From the NCBI RefSeq assembly GCF_030159995.1, contig NZ_BSNM01000002.1, forward strand, positions 304,289 to 368,288: a stretch of DNA of 64,000 bases, given 5' to 3'. A model generated the notes under the pieces. The model saw only the letters and a list, made by a program, of their open reading frames with translations. It ran no database searches and was not told the origin of the DNA. The stretch comes from Litoribrevibacter albus (GTDB taxonomy: Bacteria; Pseudomonadota; Gammaproteobacteria; Pseudomonadales; Litoribrevibacteraceae). The position numbers and the translations under genes were made by a program. Shown one piece after another: positions 63,648 through 64,000 of this stretch; within the stretch, counting starts at the first letter, position 1; the number at the start of each line of letters is the position of its first letter.

Positions 63648-63933
63648 GTGCGTGCTGATTATGAACTTGGTTTGATTGTGTGGTGGTTGTTACGATTTTG
63701 GATGGTTTGTGTTACTGATTTGCTTGTTTTTGTTCTGCGACGACAGGAATTGTGTTTTTTGACGCTGAAATGGTGGGGTTCAATCGAAAGGTTGGGGTGT
63801 GAGGTCGGGGAATATTTGGTTTGTTTCGCTGATTGTTGGGTTTTATGGAACGAATAGTTCGTTAAACTGGATGTAAGAGTTAACAAAGACTCTACTTATA
63901 AAGTACTCAAAAATAATAATTAGGAGTTACACA
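63648..63933. other. Intergenic region before the edge gene
   Basis: About 285 bases, T- and G-rich on the plus strand, with no convincing gene. Together with the terminator it makes a gap of over 330 bases after the LuxR gene. It should hold the promoter of the secreted protein and perhaps a binding site for the LuxR regulator; none was clear. Confidence 0.5.
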
Positions 63934-64000
63934 ATGAAAGGTTTCAAAAAGCTGGCTCTAGTAGCTGCGATCGCTGCACCACTATCTTCTGTACACGCTC
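63934..64000 (+). CDS. Secreted protein, N-terminal fragment (signal peptide only)
   Basis: 22 codons before the right edge: MKGFKKLALVAAIAAP followed by LSSVHA. This is a classical Sec signal peptide with a basic start, an Ala/Leu core and a likely cut after VHA. RBS TAGGAG lies upstream. The mature part is outside the window, so the family is unknown. Signal peptides of this kind are common in outer-membrane and surface proteins of marine gammaproteobacteria. Confidence 0.75.
   Translation, partial: MKGFKKLALVAAIAAPLSSVHA

Noticed and set aside
63615..63857. 80-codon plus-strand frame after the LuxR gene
   Set aside because: It begins inside the terminator hairpin, and the Trp/Leu/Cys-rich product looks like translated T/G-rich noncoding DNA.

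Overview
The window looks like the chromosome of a marine-type gammaproteobacterium. Base composition is moderate (roughly mid-40s % GC by eye) and every recognisable protein is gammaproteobacterial. The presence of PsrA-, FabR-, HsbR- and NapEFDABC-type genes, and a LexA/PsrA neighbourhood like that of Pseudomonas, suggests Pseudomonadales/Oceanospirillales in the broad sense. This is inference; no rRNA, tRNA, CRISPR array, prophage or insertion sequence was recognised.

Layout. 1-6.3 kb: the start of a membrane-anchored M16 peptidase (minus strand, cut by the edge), a chemotaxis receptor, a small membrane protein, a DUF445 membrane protein, an alpha/beta hydrolase and a PrcB-like lipoprotein. 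6.3-11.7 kb: a complete periplasmic nitrate reductase operon, napEFDABC, with a perfect FNR-type site upstream and a strong terminator behind it, then moaB for molybdenum cofactor. 11.9-33 kb is rich in signalling: a PAS-GGDEF-EAL protein, a 7TM hybrid histidine kinase with an uncharacterised C-terminal module, a REC-REC-GGEEF protein, the prkA-yeaH-spoVR stress operon, a fungal-type cytosine deaminase, an ABC exporter, DUF454, an HsbR-like REC/PP2C/ATPase protein, a YecA-family protein and a second hybrid kinase.

33-46.6 kb is mostly central and nitrogen metabolism: acs, a DnaJ-related protein, ttcA, fabR, glnK-amtB with candidate NtrC and sigma-54 sites, argP/argO with an operator-like palindrome over the argO promoter, hisC, a HEAT-like protein, a small ribbon-helix-helix protein preceded by five 16-bp palindromic tandem repeats, argE and a serine deaminase. 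46.7-57.6 kb: a GNAT enzyme, a GST / monooxygenase / membrane HEPN-like gene row, class III alcohol dehydrogenase, alanine dehydrogenase with a divergent Lrp-type regulator, pepD followed directly by an RluA-family gene, a royal-jelly-protein-like secreted protein, DUF924, and a degenerate S4/RluA protein whose catalytic Asp position is Ala. 57.7-64 kb: lexA with two SOS boxes, an outer-membrane barrel protein, a psrA-like regulator with an operator over its own -10, a 911-residue MalT-type LuxR regulator, and the first 22 codons of a secreted protein.

No single large undescribed system stands out. The best leads are the small RHH protein with its repeat array (43.5-43.9 kb), the membrane HEPN-like protein (48.5-49.1 kb), the catalytically altered RluA homologue (56.8-57.6 kb), the C-terminal module of the 7TM hybrid kinase (14.7-15.0 kb), the fungal-type cytosine deaminase with a large upstream dyad (25.0-25.5 kb), and the psrA-barrel-lexA arrangement (57.7-60.6 kb).
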